DNA of 64,000 bases. Origin: Vishniacozyma victoriae. Its lineage: Eukaryota; Basidiomycota; Tremellomycetes; Tremellales; Bulleribasidiaceae. Both the position numbers and the translations under genes were made by a program. Position 1 is the stretch's first letter, and each line of letters starts with the position of its first letter. This document shows positions 21,611-33,518 of the stretch, piece by piece. The notes beneath the pieces are model-generated. The model was not told where the DNA came from, did not search any database, and saw only the letters and a program-made list of their open reading frames with translations. Location of the stretch: positions 4,836,001 to 4,900,000 of the forward strand of contig JADPYG010000088.1 in assembly GCA_017654735.1 (NCBI GenBank), in the 5' to 3' direction.

Positions 21611-24399
21611 ATGGAGAATCGCACACCAGCGTCCGTTCCGGATGATGGGATATCACACAACGGCTCTTGGCACGGTTCACCAACTATTTCCACCCCACTG
21701 GCAGCAAGGAGCCAAACTCCCTTAGGAATGCGGGGATCAAGCGTGAGTCGTCCGAACAGTTCAAGGAATCAGCTGAAAGCATAGATCGCAAAGAGCTCTA
21801 TGCAAACTCCATCGACATCGTCAACACCCCCAACTCGACAAAAACGGTTCGTGCCCCCCTCCCGCGTAGCACCGATAAAAGTCAAGACTGAACCTATCGA
21901 AATGGTGGAGGACGAGGAAGCGATCACAACCTTCGAGGAGGACGGGGAACTGGATGTGAAACCAACGATTGGGATGAAGATAGGGAGATATGAAGGAAAA
22001 AGGAAACGATCTTCCACTCCCGAGGGGAAGGATATCAAACCCGTCATCCCCGGCTCGAGCTTGAGGGATATGCCGATCGACATTGACGAAGTGGACGAGA
22101 TCGATGATGAGAATGCAGGGGCGATAGCTCGAGTCCCTCGACTTCCCCGCGCCGATCGTCGACCGATCATCATTCGGAATGTGGTATACAACATCACGTA
22201 TAACGTGATCAATAACGTCGTGCCGTCCGAAGCTCCGCCTCCGCCGCCATACGCACCCATACCCAAACTACAAGCTGCCCTACAAGCTGCTCGACCCCTA
22301 GCGGCGATAGAGGAAATCGACCCGGATTTCGTTCCCAGGAGATCTGCTATTCCTCCTCCTGCCGCGACATTGCCGCTAGCCCCTGCCACCATAATCGAGC
22401 CTGAACCCGAGATAATCCTCTCACCTCCACAGCAGAGGATCCTCGATATGGTACTATCGGGCAAATCTGTCCTTATTCACGGATCCGCAGGAACCGGTAA
22501 ATCGGTATTGATCCGAGCTATCAAGAAGGCTTTCGAGGTTCGCTATGAAGCGCTACATCCACTCGACTCTAAGGCAGATGCTGGTGAAGGACGCGGAGCT
22601 GTAGCTCAGGCGAGAGCCAGTGGGGATTACTCACGGCTACAAATGACAGCTGAAGAGAGGGTTGCTCATCCTCTGCCGGAGAAGAAATGGAAGTTGAGGG
22701 TGACAGCCTCAACTGGGCTCGCTGCAGTGTGAGTCATCTGTCCCAATACCAAGCTGATGACCAGGAATGTCGGCGGCACAACCCTACATTCTTTCATTGG
22801 TGCTGGATTGTGTACAGGGGATGTGGTGGATATGGTGGAGATGGTCAGGAGGACCAGAGCATTTGACGAGTGGACTTCAACTGCTACGTTAATTATCGAT
22901 GAAAGTAGGTCCCTGATTCGACTCACTGTCTGAAGCCTTATCAAACCAGCTGATCATCAGTCTCAATGGTTGATGGGCAACTCTTTGATCGAGTCGACCA
23001 AATCGGTCAGAAGGTCAGGGGGAATACTCGCCCCTTTGGGGGTCTGCAGGTATGTCACACCAGGTGAGATCACTGATGTCAGATCATCGCATGTGGAGAT
23101 TTCCTCCAGCTCCCTCCTGTAGGGGAAGACAGCAAGGATGAGGGAGTCAAGACTGTCACCTACGCATTCGATTCCAAAGTCTGGACCCGCCTCTTTCCTC
23201 GTGCGCAGTGCTTCAATCTTGGACAGAATTATCGTCAAGAAGATCGCCATTTCCGAGGAGTCCTAGAGAGGATGCGAAGGGGATACCTCAGTAAACAAGA
23301 TCATAAGCTATTGAAGACCTTCAAGAGAGAGCTGGAGATGGAAGAAGGATTGAAACCAGTCTACCTGTCTGTTACACCCTCCATCAAGGGATGAAGAGCT
23401 GATGATAGTCTGCCTGGGCGAAAGGATGTTGAAACGATCAATCTGAGGGAGCTTGGAACTTGTGTAGGACCCACCACGATGTACCTTGCTCAAGACACGC
23501 CTGGCGAAACGGCCGCCGGTGTTCGACTAGGCAGGGATGAGGCTACCAAGATGTTGAACCAGGAGACTCGATTTCCGGACAAGTTGGATTTGAGGGTTGG
23601 AGCTCAGGTTATGCTGATAATGGTATGTTCGTGTCTGTGACAATGCTGATCGTAGAACATGAAGGTCAGCCAGCTCTGCCTAGCCCCACGTAAAGCTAAC
23701 AAGACCAGGAACCCTTCCTTGTGAATGGAACAACAGGTAAGCCCGCAAAATGACTTGGCTGATGATTAGGATGCGTTACGGGATATATGACCCGTGATGA
23801 GGCGCAAATTGCTGCTATCCCAGAGCCATCTATCACTGCCTTTTTCGATCCTCCAAGGAACGTCAAGTATCCGGTCGTCCGATTTGCCAAAATGCGATAT
23901 TGCAAGCACACCCCACCTCCTGCTATGCTAGTCTCGGCAATGGAATTCGTCATCAGGACATCCAGAGATAAGAGGGTCGCCACTCGAAATCAAGTACCCA
24001 TGATCCTTGCCTGGCAAGTTTTTTTCGATATATCATACATGGCCTGGAGGTGGGCTGATGAGTAGGGCTTTGACGATACATAAGGCACAAGGGCAGACGC
24101 TTGACAAAGTCAAGATCGATGTCAAGAAGTGTTCCTTCGCCGGTAATTAATACACCGAACCTGGACTCGGCGTGAGGCTGACCCATTAGGTCAAGCTTAT
24201 ACAGCCGTATCACGAGTGACCTCGAAAGAGGGTTTGCAGTTAGTGAACTACAGCCCAAATAGGTATGTGAAAGTCTTGCTCGCAATTCAGTCAGCTGCTG
24301 ACGAATAGTGTGCACGTAGATAGGGTAGCTGAGCGATGGCTGAGAGATTTCGAGGGAGATGAGGATTATCAGGCCTATGTAGAAGAGCCAGAGGATTGA
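21611..24399 (+). CDS. PIF1-family DNA helicase, second paralogue
   Basis: A second SF1B PIF1-type helicase, about 790 residues. Start at 21611 (MENRTPASVPDDG), with the first intron after GMRGSS. Residues 1 to about 225 are disordered and acidic, with a KRKRSS nuclear-localisation-like patch and a Pro-rich run, and no hybrid-binding domain. The helicase core has GSAGTGKS, VTASTGLAAV, GGTTLHSFIGAG, LIIDE plus ISMVDGQLF, CGDFLQLPPV, GQNYRQ, LTIHKAQGQT and AYTAVSRV. The tail is acidic. Intron positions around these motifs parallel those of the upstream gene (after the SMAG/LAAV segment, within the IDE-ISM motif, after the FGGLQ segment), supporting an ancient tandem duplication. Likely nuclear, by the absence of a presequence. 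Confidence 0.92.
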
Positions 24400-24534
24400 T
24401 GCAGAATAAAGGTCGTTCTGCCAAGAGCAAGCATGCCGTCATCGCATTCCGCCGGAACTGCGAGGCACCAACAACCTGTGCAACTTCCATTCTTCTATTG
24501 ATCTACTCTTCGACACTCATAACTCTCATCAACG

Positions 24535-26510
24535 ATGTCATTAAGAGATCTAGCATGTTATACTCTTACTCTGAAACCTCATGAGCAAGATCCGAAAGTC
24601 ACTGAACTTGTTTCTGTGGAGAATGGGAGGGAAGAACATCGATTCGCGAGGGTGAGGGAGGTTAGGGATGGCGAAGCCTATTCGTCCTCTATATACGGTA
24701 TGTCCTTCGACTTCATTTATCTCTTCTGATCCAATTCTGGAAGCTACGGGAGGGAAGATTCGAAAATCAGGGGGGGAAGGGACTAATGATAGATGCTCTC
24801 ACTGGCGCCAAGCTTGCTTCAGTAGGATTCATATCAGACAAACAAAAGAATAGGAGGTTACAACTTCATAACCCGGATGAAAGTGTCGGATTTGATAATA
24901 CGAGTAAACTGTACGTCTACCCTCCGTAGTGAAATGAGCTGATGAAATAGGGGATTCGTAAGTTCATGGATCTATGAGGTAAGAAATGAGCTGATGTAGA
25001 AGGAATGGACATTCGTTTTTGAGGGGTATGTCCCGCTTTCCCTCCCAGTATCCATCCTCTGGCACCCTATCAACCGAAGTGATCGGATGGATGACTTGAA
25101 GCTCATAGAGCCGCGCTGATACTCAGGAATAAATATAGATGGACTAAAGAAGTTTATGGCAAAGATTATATCTGTTCACTTGATAGGAAACCTGATCCGA
25201 AAGTTGAAATCTGTCTGTATGTCCCCTCCCTCCTTGACATTTCTTGCTTCTCCGTTGCCCTCAGCTCATAACACCTCCTCGCCTCCGAGTCTCTGTAGTA
25301 TGATCATCGAATGAGAACCAGCTAATGGGACAGGGCTAGAGATGCAGATTCGAAATCACCAGGAAGATTACAGATTCTTCATTACAATATTGATAGGTTT
25401 CCCGAGATTAAAGATCTTAGGGGATTGGAGACTTTGCTTGTTGCCAGGTGAGTATCTCTAGTCCGCCTCTTGGGGTTGAATCGATCACAGGCCTCATACC
25501 CAGAAAGCGAGGAATCGAGCTGATGCACAGCCTGATGTGTTTCGTCGATGCGGCCCAAGATCGTGCAAACCCATCTCCAACACCCTCGAGCGTACCAACG
25601 AAACAAGTCCCACATTCTCCTGTTGTAGTATCAGCACCACCCCCGAAAGTCATCACATCCGATGATTTCGAAGATGTAAGGAAGGCTACCCGACCCCCCT
25701 CATAGGACAGGAAGAGCTGATGAACAGGAATCAGACCCTAATGAAATTCTTGTAGGAACCAATACGGATGTTGGAGAGCATGTTGCTAGAGCTATTGGGT
25801 TGTTGGAAGTACGTCCCTCCATCTCCCGCCCCTACCCCACCTTGATTTTTGGCCGAGAACTGATGCCAGGACCCAAATATGTTATTCCTTGTTATCCGTA
25901 CTAAAACCGCAGCAGCCAGTCAGAGAGCTTTGGAAGTATCTCTTGGAGTCACAAGGTGAGTCCCAAGTCACAGTACGCAGGATCCAACACTGATCAAGGT
26001 AGGTATAGGCATCGAGAGGGTCTTGGAGATTTACATCAATATGTGATCGAGGAAGATCCAGTCAGGGCCAAACCTGTAACGCAGCAACCTCAGAAAGGAC
26101 CTAAAGTGATTAATCTTGATGATCGGTAAGCCTGTGTTCTATTCCAGCCTCGAAGATCGAGGAGATTCAGCAGAGGAGCTGATATTAGACCACCTTCTCT
26201 ACCTGCCTCTAAACCGAAATGGACCGGACCACCCAATATAGCCATTTACCTCTCGTCAATCGAATTACCTGATTTGAAACCTAAACTCAAGCCTTCTAAA
26301 ACACAGCCAGCACCAAATCCTGTTCCTGCACATGCTCATGCTGCTGCTCGACCCCCTGCACCCTCGGTCCAGAAGCCAAATACACTACAAGCTCGCCCTC
26401 CTGCTCCACCTCCGCCTTCGCGACCTGGGAATTTACCCACTCCTTCCCCTCCCGAGGGTTCTAGCGGAGAACATCGGAAATCTAGTTTTGGTAGACTTTT
26501 CGGAAGATAG
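24535..26510 (+). CDS. Unknown protein with Pro-rich C-terminus
   Basis: Not recognised. It starts at 24535 (MSLRDLACYTLTLKPHEQ) and has many short introns: roughly ten exons, with a first intron of about 100 nt after the codon for IY. The N-terminal half is a beta-rich-looking globular region (DALTGAKLASVGF, WTFVFEGNKYRWTKEVYG, KDYICSLDRKPDPKVEICLA). A conserved-looking block follows, RFPEIKDLRGLETLLVASL. The middle and C-terminal parts are Pro/Ala/Ser-rich (ARPPAPPPPSRP) and end SSFGRLFGR. There is no signal peptide or membrane helix. It could be a cytosolic adaptor, but no function is claimed. Confidence 0.7.
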
Positions 26511-26736
26511 ACTAGACCCCATCATCACCTGACGAATACGACTGTAATGCCCTGTGTTTGGAGTGAAATGCAACGAGATAGACCAGTGAATGAATGAATG
26601 ACATATACAAACTCCCCCCTGCTGCAGTACTAGGTATGCTACATGCGAAAAGAAATCAGAAAATCGACTTTTGACTTTTGACAATACCCTCTTTTCCCCC
26701 TTGCTGTAAAACAACTGCCTTTCTTCCATCCTTCAC

Positions 26737-27447
26737 CTACTCCTTGTCCTCATCTTCCCCCTCGCCTTCACCCGCGATACCATCAAAAGCACCTTCAGTG
26801 AACAAACTCGTCAACCAGACTTTTGCCTGTTCGTAATCCTTCCTACATCCTTTAATCAATCCTTCAATCCTCTTTAATGCTTCTTCTTCTTTTAAATCGG
26901 TGTTTTCCTCTTCATCTCGAAGATGACCGTAGTGTTGCATTTTCTCACATGCGTCCTGAACTGCGACGATACCGAGTGCTGCGGATGATCCTTTGAGGAA
27001 ATGACCTAGGGATGAGAGTTCTTCCAAGTTCTTTTCTTTCCTACTTTATCAGCTGAGCTATCAGCGAAGAGAGAAACAGACTTACAAGGCCTTTTCCATG
27101 GACGCAAATGTTGTTTCGGCTTGATCAAAGAATCCACCAACGATGCCTTCACTGAATGCCTCTTCATCATCACCTTCCTCGTCATCGTCCATATCGAGGA
27201 TCTGGTTGAATACATCTAGGTTGATGAATGATGGACCTTTCTGTAGGTGTGGAGCGAGGTCCAACAAATGGAGATATGGTTTGAATTATAAGGAGTGGGT
27301 TTGAGATAGATTCATTCGTCGGTGGCAGAAGGGCGGTAGAGAAGAAGCATCGATCAGCGCGTTCCTGATGGATGACTAAGCAAAACGACGTACCCCGGAC
27401 TCTGGGTCCAGCTGCTCAGCAGTGGTATCATTGTATAATCTCGGCAT
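26737..27447 (-). CDS. YPD1: Histidine phosphotransfer protein Ypd1
   Basis: The HPt intermediate of the fungal multistep phosphorelay. It passes phosphate from hybrid histidine kinases to Ssk1- and Skn7-type response regulators upstream of the HOG MAP kinase pathway. It is about 170 residues in three exons, starting at 27447 (MPRLYNDTTAEQ). The four-helix HPt core is clear: INLDVFNQILDMDDDEE, IVGGFFDQAETTFASMEKAL, and LGHFLKGSSAALG with the phospho-accepting His. CEKMQHYGHLRDEEE follows. The C-terminal tail is very acidic (GEGEGEDEDKE). The first intron, about 180 nt, is long for this genome. Confidence 0.95.
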
Positions 27448-27918
27448 GTTGCCACTGAAGTATTATAGGATGATAAGTTGGAGTGTGTGAAAGCGAGGAC
27501 AAAGGGCGTGGTCGCGATTAGGGGCGTTTCGGGGGGTGCGGTATCAAACAAGATTTTGTGTGATGACGGTGTGATACTCTGCTCTGTTGTACTGGTTGAT
27601 GAGTGATCTGATACCAGATTGACTGAGATACCGAGTACAGTATACTGTAGGATGTATATAGTAGTGTGAATCTGTCTCAGGCTATGTAATACTTTGGTAG
27701 CTTTACACTGAGATACGCTTACCCTTATAGAATAGGTCAATATAGGCACGCTGATTCGATTCCAGTATAAAAGTGATGTCATATTAAAACGTAGATCATC
27801 ACTGCGCGCCTATTTATTACTCTGTACTGAAGCTAGACGCGACTATCACTCAGTACAACTACTCGCACCTTAGGGCTGTATATCATCACAATACTCCATG
27901 GCCGCTCACTAAATCATC
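27448..27918. promoter_or_regulatory. Divergent promoter, YPD1 / COG4
   Basis: A 471-bp spacer between two divergent starts. It includes short AGTAT/ATACT inverted motifs (ACAGTATACTGT near 27638) but nothing I can name. The minus ORF overlapping it has no coding character. Confidence 0.4.
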
Positions 27919-30900
27919 ATGTCGGTCTTATCCTCTACCTTACCCACTCCTCTCGATACACGCCCATCATCCCCTCAAGTCATATCGCCTAGAGAAATCA
28001 CAGATCCAAGCCAAATAACAGCACAATTATCCCTTCTCTCTCGAAAACAGCAAGATCTCTCTACAGCCCTCAATGCCCTCGTATCAGACAGAGCACAGAT
28101 CGAATCTGCATTCTCGCGCCTCGAGAATTTATCACTCAAAGCATGGAGACTATCGAATGAGATCGATGGGACTGGGCCGAGGTTCCAGAATGGAATGCTG
28201 GGGTTGACGACCCGGGGATTAGGGCAGCAGAATGCTGATTTTGAGGAAATGGGAGTTGATGAGGGTTTAGTGGAGCGTGTAAGGAAGGTATGGGATACGA
28301 GTGAGAGGGTCGGTGGGAAAGTCAGGAGACTGGATGAAGAGGTCGGGAGGGTCAAGGAGGCTACTGATATAGTGACCGAGGTTCTTGAGCTCAAGGTAAC
28401 TCGCTCACATGACCGGTAGTTACGGGATCTGGGCTGAATGATAGAATGCTCTGATCAGCTTGTCTTCAGCGATCGCAAAGGAGGATTGGGAGTCTGCCTC
28501 AAGGGCTTGTAAACGCGCAATGTCGGTCCGAGACCAGGTCATCGAGGGCAATTTCGCAGGTCACGTCGTAGTATGTCCTCTCTGTCTAATGATCAAATGT
28601 CCGCTGATCCCCAGCCCACACCACTATACCCTCAACCACCCGCTCAGCAACTTGCCGAGCTACGAGATATACTGCTCCATACCTTCCGGACCGAATTCGA
28701 TGCAGCAGCAGAAAAGAAGGATCAAGCTGGAGTCAGCCGATTCTTCCGTCTCTGGCCAGGTATTGGAGCAGAGAAAGAGGGCTTGGAGGCATATGGTGAT
28801 TTCGTCGTTGGACTGGTGAAAGCCAGAGGCAGTAGTGCCACTAAACGTGAGTCTATTAACATGTCATTTGATCCCGTTCGCTTACAGTCAGCCTCGTCAC
28901 CAATTTATTACCTGAATCAACTAACATCCCTACTTGAATCTATTGCCCATATTATCGATCAACATCAACCTGTTGTTGATAAGTACTATGGAAAGGGAAG
29001 GACACGTACAGTCGTGGGACGACTGGTGGGTGAGAGTGATCGAGTCGTGAGGAATTTAGTAGAGGGATGGGAAGAGGATCGTCGTGTGGGCCGCTTGATC
29101 TCGGAGACGAAACAAACGCCATTCACCCTTCTTTCTCAACCTACCCTCTTACCTCCTTTATTCACATCACTACTCAACCCAGCCACTGGTCAGATGACAT
29201 TATCGTCCTTGGCCTCATCGACTACTTCCGCCCTTCCTACTTCGTTATCATCCGCTGGGAACTTGTTACAGTCCTATACTAAAGGAGGACAAAGGGCTCC
29301 AGCACCTACTCCTTCCCCTGCGCCTGTGGAGGAGGAAGAGAAAGGGCCTGATTCAAGGGATGTCGATCGGGTTCTTGGCGAATTGGTCGCATTAGGAGGG
29401 AGATGGGCTTTGTTCAAGCGATTCGTATGGGGGAGGATTGCAGTAAGCTTGCATTTCCTAGACCAGACAAGACAATCAGAGCTGACGAATAGGACGACGA
29501 AGAAGAGACTGAACCAAGGGATCAAATCGTGCAGAACGGTGATACCCTTGAAGTCCGGCCTACTCCACCTTCCGGTGACATGTCGATGATAGACCAATCA
29601 GGTTCTCAGAGAGCAATAGAAAACCTTCTCAAAGTATATTACGAACCCCTCGAAATCTGGTTCCTACGAATCTCTATCGAAAAAGCCCACCGACTCGATT
29701 CACCTGAAACAACCTCCAAACCCCATTTATCATCCATATTGGACGATACTTTCTATCTCCTCAAACTAGTCATCAACCGTGTCCTATCTATTGGATCTAT
29801 CTCAACGATAAGGTCCATGAGTGGTAGTATAGCCCAGGTGATAGAGAGGGATTATTTGGGTATCATCAGGAAGAAAATGGATGGGGTATATACTACTACC
29901 GGACAAGATCGTGCAGAGAGGGAAAGGAGGGAAAGGGACCAGAAAGCTGCTTTCATCGTATGTCCCCTGTATTCAAGCCGGGAAGAAAGCTGATGATAGA
30001 TCTATCTGAATGACCTTGACGTTTCTGGCGATTACATCGAGAGGCTGATGGACGAAATATCATCAAACCTACCACAGGTGTTTATCGATAACGACATCCC
30101 AACTGTCCAAAACGAGTTATCTGCCTTGGCCAATATCTCACAAAAGTTTAGAACAGCCTCCAAGGTCAGTCTAGATAATTTATCCATTCGATCTGTGCTA
30201 AATGCCAGAACGGGCTTGATACATTATTCAATCAACTCACTAAACCCCGCTTACGATCACTATTGGATGATATATATCGGGATGTAAGCTATAATCTTGA
30301 TGAGGATACTTTTGCAGAAGCAGAAGACCTCGATATTGTCAGAAAGAGATTTATAAGGGCATGGGAACAGTTGGTTGATGGGTACCGCGTATGCCCTTAT
30401 CCTTTTCCTCTGCCGCCTTCATCCTTCCAGGAAGACATGTGCTGATATATAGGATACCTTGACTGATGCGAACTATCAGTCGTTCTTTGGTATGACTGTT
30501 GAATCGTTTGTCAGGCCTTGGGAGAAGTATGTAATGGGAATGAGGTTCTCGGAGGTATGTTCATATCCTTACTTCCTATACTTCGCCCACCCCTCTTCTC
30601 TCAATTTCAGCAGTAATGGCGATCAGCAACGTTGAAACGTGGCTAACAATCAGCTCGGAGCAATCCGGTACGAAAGAGATGTAAGGTCAATCGCAAATTA
30701 CCTATCGACGCAAACAACCTTCGGAGGGGCAAGAGACAAATTCACGAGATTACAACAAATCAGTACCGTACTCAACCTTGACGCTGTAAGTCCTGTCCAT
30801 CTGCTTTCTTCCCCCTTACTCTCTACCCCGGTCCTATCGGACCTATCTCAACAGGATGACCCTTAATTAGACACTTAAAGCCTATGCTTGCAGACAACCA

Positions 30901-31075
30901 TTTTTACGTCTTCTTTCCTCTGATTCAACTATTCCTCTCCTTTTATAAAAATAATATGAGATGGGAATGAACTGATACACAGGACGAGGACGCCGATGAG
31001 TTTTGGTCGAATTCAGGTATTCCATGGAGGATTAGTAAGATTGAATATAATTCTATTCTCGAGCAGAGGCAGTAG
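27919..31075 (+). CDS. COG4: Conserved oligomeric Golgi complex subunit 4
   Basis: A COG tethering subunit for retrograde vesicle traffic within the Golgi; a peripheral membrane protein. The start at 27919 (MSVLSSTLPTP) is followed by a coiled-coil region (ITAQLSLLSRKQQDLSTALNAL). The central COG4 domain has SPIYYLNQLTSLLESIAHII, VVDKYYGKGR and NLLKVYYEPLEIWFLR. The C-terminal signature is LGAIRYERDVRSIANYLS, then RDKFTRLQQISTVLNL, close to the conserved end of COG4. The protein is about 800 residues with roughly ten introns. A Ser/Pro low-complexity insertion (APTPSPAPVEEEE) interrupts the middle. It converges on the DENN-like gene with only about 108 bp between stops. Confidence 0.9.
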
Positions 31076-31183
31076 GCCCTCTCATCTGGCGGGTATTTCA
31101 TATTTCATAGAATACATACAACACAATTGCATTGTCATGACATACAACCTTGCACCTACAAGTCACATCACTGCAATGACTTT

Positions 31184-33285
31184 TCACGCCTGCGGCGCCT
31201 CCCAACGCCTAGCCAAATCTGACCAGAATCTAAATTCATCCCCCGTCACACGCCACTTGCCCGTCAATTCCCTTACTTGACCCATTGTCATTACCTCGCC
31301 CGAAGTGTGGCCAGTATCAAGCAAAGCACCAAGATGGTAGGAATGATGATAGAATCGCCTCAATATCAGTTGTCCTCTTCTCGCTTCCTCATCTCCTCCC
31401 TCCTCTCCCTCATGCTCTTCATTCCCAACTTCATCATCACGTGATAATAAAGATTCATCCTCTCCATCTAGACCTCTCCCATCGCCTTGACGACCATCAC
31501 CTTGGAGTGAAATCCCAACCTGCCCTCGACCAACTGCATACTCGCAGACTCCAGCGCACATTGAATAAATCCTATCGAATATATCGTAAAAAGTAATCCA
31601 CCAATCTGAAGTAGTTGTAGAGGTGGAAACGAGTTTATAAAGGGGGATATCGGGGAATGTATATCCCACTTGAATGGGTATTTGGGATGATGGGGAGGTC
31701 GTATGGATTATTGCTTGTCCTTGCGCTTGCGCCTCTGATTTGATTGATTCGGAGTCTGGGTCTGAATTTGGATCGGTTGGGAGTGGGTTACAAGATGAGA
31801 GATCTATCGAGAGATCGTAGAGTTTCGTGTGGGATAGTAAGATTTTATCGGAAGTACCTAATCGTCAGCTCGTTGTCCACATGAGGGACGAGCGGATATG
31901 ATGACCAAGGAAAAGGGAATGAGAAGGAAGGAGAGAGCAGAGGGAAGAGACGCGAAGAAGGTAATAGGGAAACGTGAACGTACTAGCTACCCAAGCTTGT
32001 TTCCTCGCATGCAAAGCAGTCAAATCCATTAATCCAACCTGACCCAGCCATTCACTCGTACGACAGTCTACCCCGGAGGGAGCGAGCGAGAGAGCGGCGA
32101 TACACCACCCAAATGCTGAGATTGGATGTAGTGGTGGGGTAGAGTATATTAGCTGTTCGCGTCAGTCAAATTGAGTCCTCATATACTTGTAAGAAAGATG
32201 ATTATGAAGATAATGTGATTGAGAAGTGGACTTACGATCCTTTTACCAGTGATAGCCGCTTTGTAGACTACTCCAATTAAAGGTCCAAGTATCTCAACTA
32301 ATCGAGGTAAGAATCTAATAGGATGTGAATCCTACTTATCAGCCAGCCCCTTTTCCCCTTCTACTTTAATTGGAGGGGACATACCGAGACCTCATCCCCT
32401 CTAGCCAAACTCATTAAACCCCTCTCCATCTCAAGCCTACTTTCATCACGACCGGCTCCATCCCTCCACGATATAGGTATTTCTTTCTCTTTACATCCAT
32501 GATCTTCCCACAACTGATCTAGTATTCCCATGAGTCGAGATAGAGAGCCTGGTGGTTCTTTTACAGGGGGAGTGTTGTCGATGTAATCGAAAATATCGCT
32601 CAACCACGGTTTGAGCTCGAACATTTGGGATGATGCCTCTGGGTTTGCTGGCTATCAGCTCATTCACCTGAAATGTCTGTCCTCTCTCTTAGGACGTCCT
32701 TCGAGAGAGAGAAAAAGGCAGAACATCATGAGATTCATGAGTAGAAGAGAACGTACCAAGAACAACACCCAAACTAACCATCCTCCTCCCCCTCCCACCC
32801 TCATTCTCCCGACTCCTAAAAAGAGCAACCCCAGGCCAAGTCCCATCACCTTTCCCCTTTTCCTTCTTACCCTTTCCACCATTATCGGCGGTATCATCAC
32901 CTAGTTCTCCTACAGGAGAAAAGTCGGAAGGACGGGATGTTCCATGTCTGAATCCAAATAGATCTTCTGAGATGAGATGTAAACCCGAGGGGAGGGTTGT
33001 ATGTTCTATATTCCCTTTTCCCAATTCTGTCATTAGCGTTGCTCCTCCTTCTCATCTCAAACCAGCTTTCTAATACTCCCGAGTCCGAGAAGAAAGGATA
33101 AAAGACGTACTGGTCTCATTATTCGAGATGTAATAAAGTACAGTCTGGCCTTTTGTATCGTGGAAATAAGTTAAGAAGATCGCAGCTAATGGTGGGATTG
33201 GGTAGGTCGTACTCGAAGGTCGTGGTGTCACATTCTCCGACTTTAGCTTGGAGCTTTGCCCAGTGTTTGGGAGTGAGGAGCTCAT
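31184..33285 (-). CDS. DENN-type, LCHN/DUF2347-like protein
   Basis: Probably a DENN-domain protein of the LCHN (DENND11)/DUF2347 group; DENN proteins commonly act on Rab GTPases. It starts at 33285 (MSSSLPNTGQ). Family-like features, in order, are AAIFLTYFHDTKGQTVLYY, LPSGLHLISEDLFGFRHG, GVALFRSRENEGGRGRR and MVSLGVVLG. Then come an ELKPWLSDIFDYID segment and, further on, PIRFLPRLVEILGPLIGVVYKA. A late PDIPLYKLVSTSTTTSDWWI block precedes an acidic insert. The product is about 570 residues in roughly six exons. The assignment rests on pattern resemblance to the LCHN N-terminus, so the family is likely but not certain. Confidence 0.6.
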
Positions 33286-33518
33286 CCCTCTTTTATGTTA
33301 TTGTCGAGTACTTGAAGGAGCTCGAGTGATAGTGTGTACTAACAGGTTGAATTCTATCAACCGGTTGATTGATTCGTCGCGTCATTCATTTCTTGGCACG
33401 GCATCAACAGATACTACTATTAAGAGTCAAGCACATATCATCATATCTACATGCAAGTCATCACTACCACTACCACTATCACTACCACAAACACAATATA
33501 CTGCTCCTAATCGAAATC

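Noticed and set aside
21769..22464. 231-codon minus ORF over the second PIF1 gene
   Set aside because: It is the mirror of the PIF1 N-terminal exon, which has helicase motifs continuing downstream in phase.
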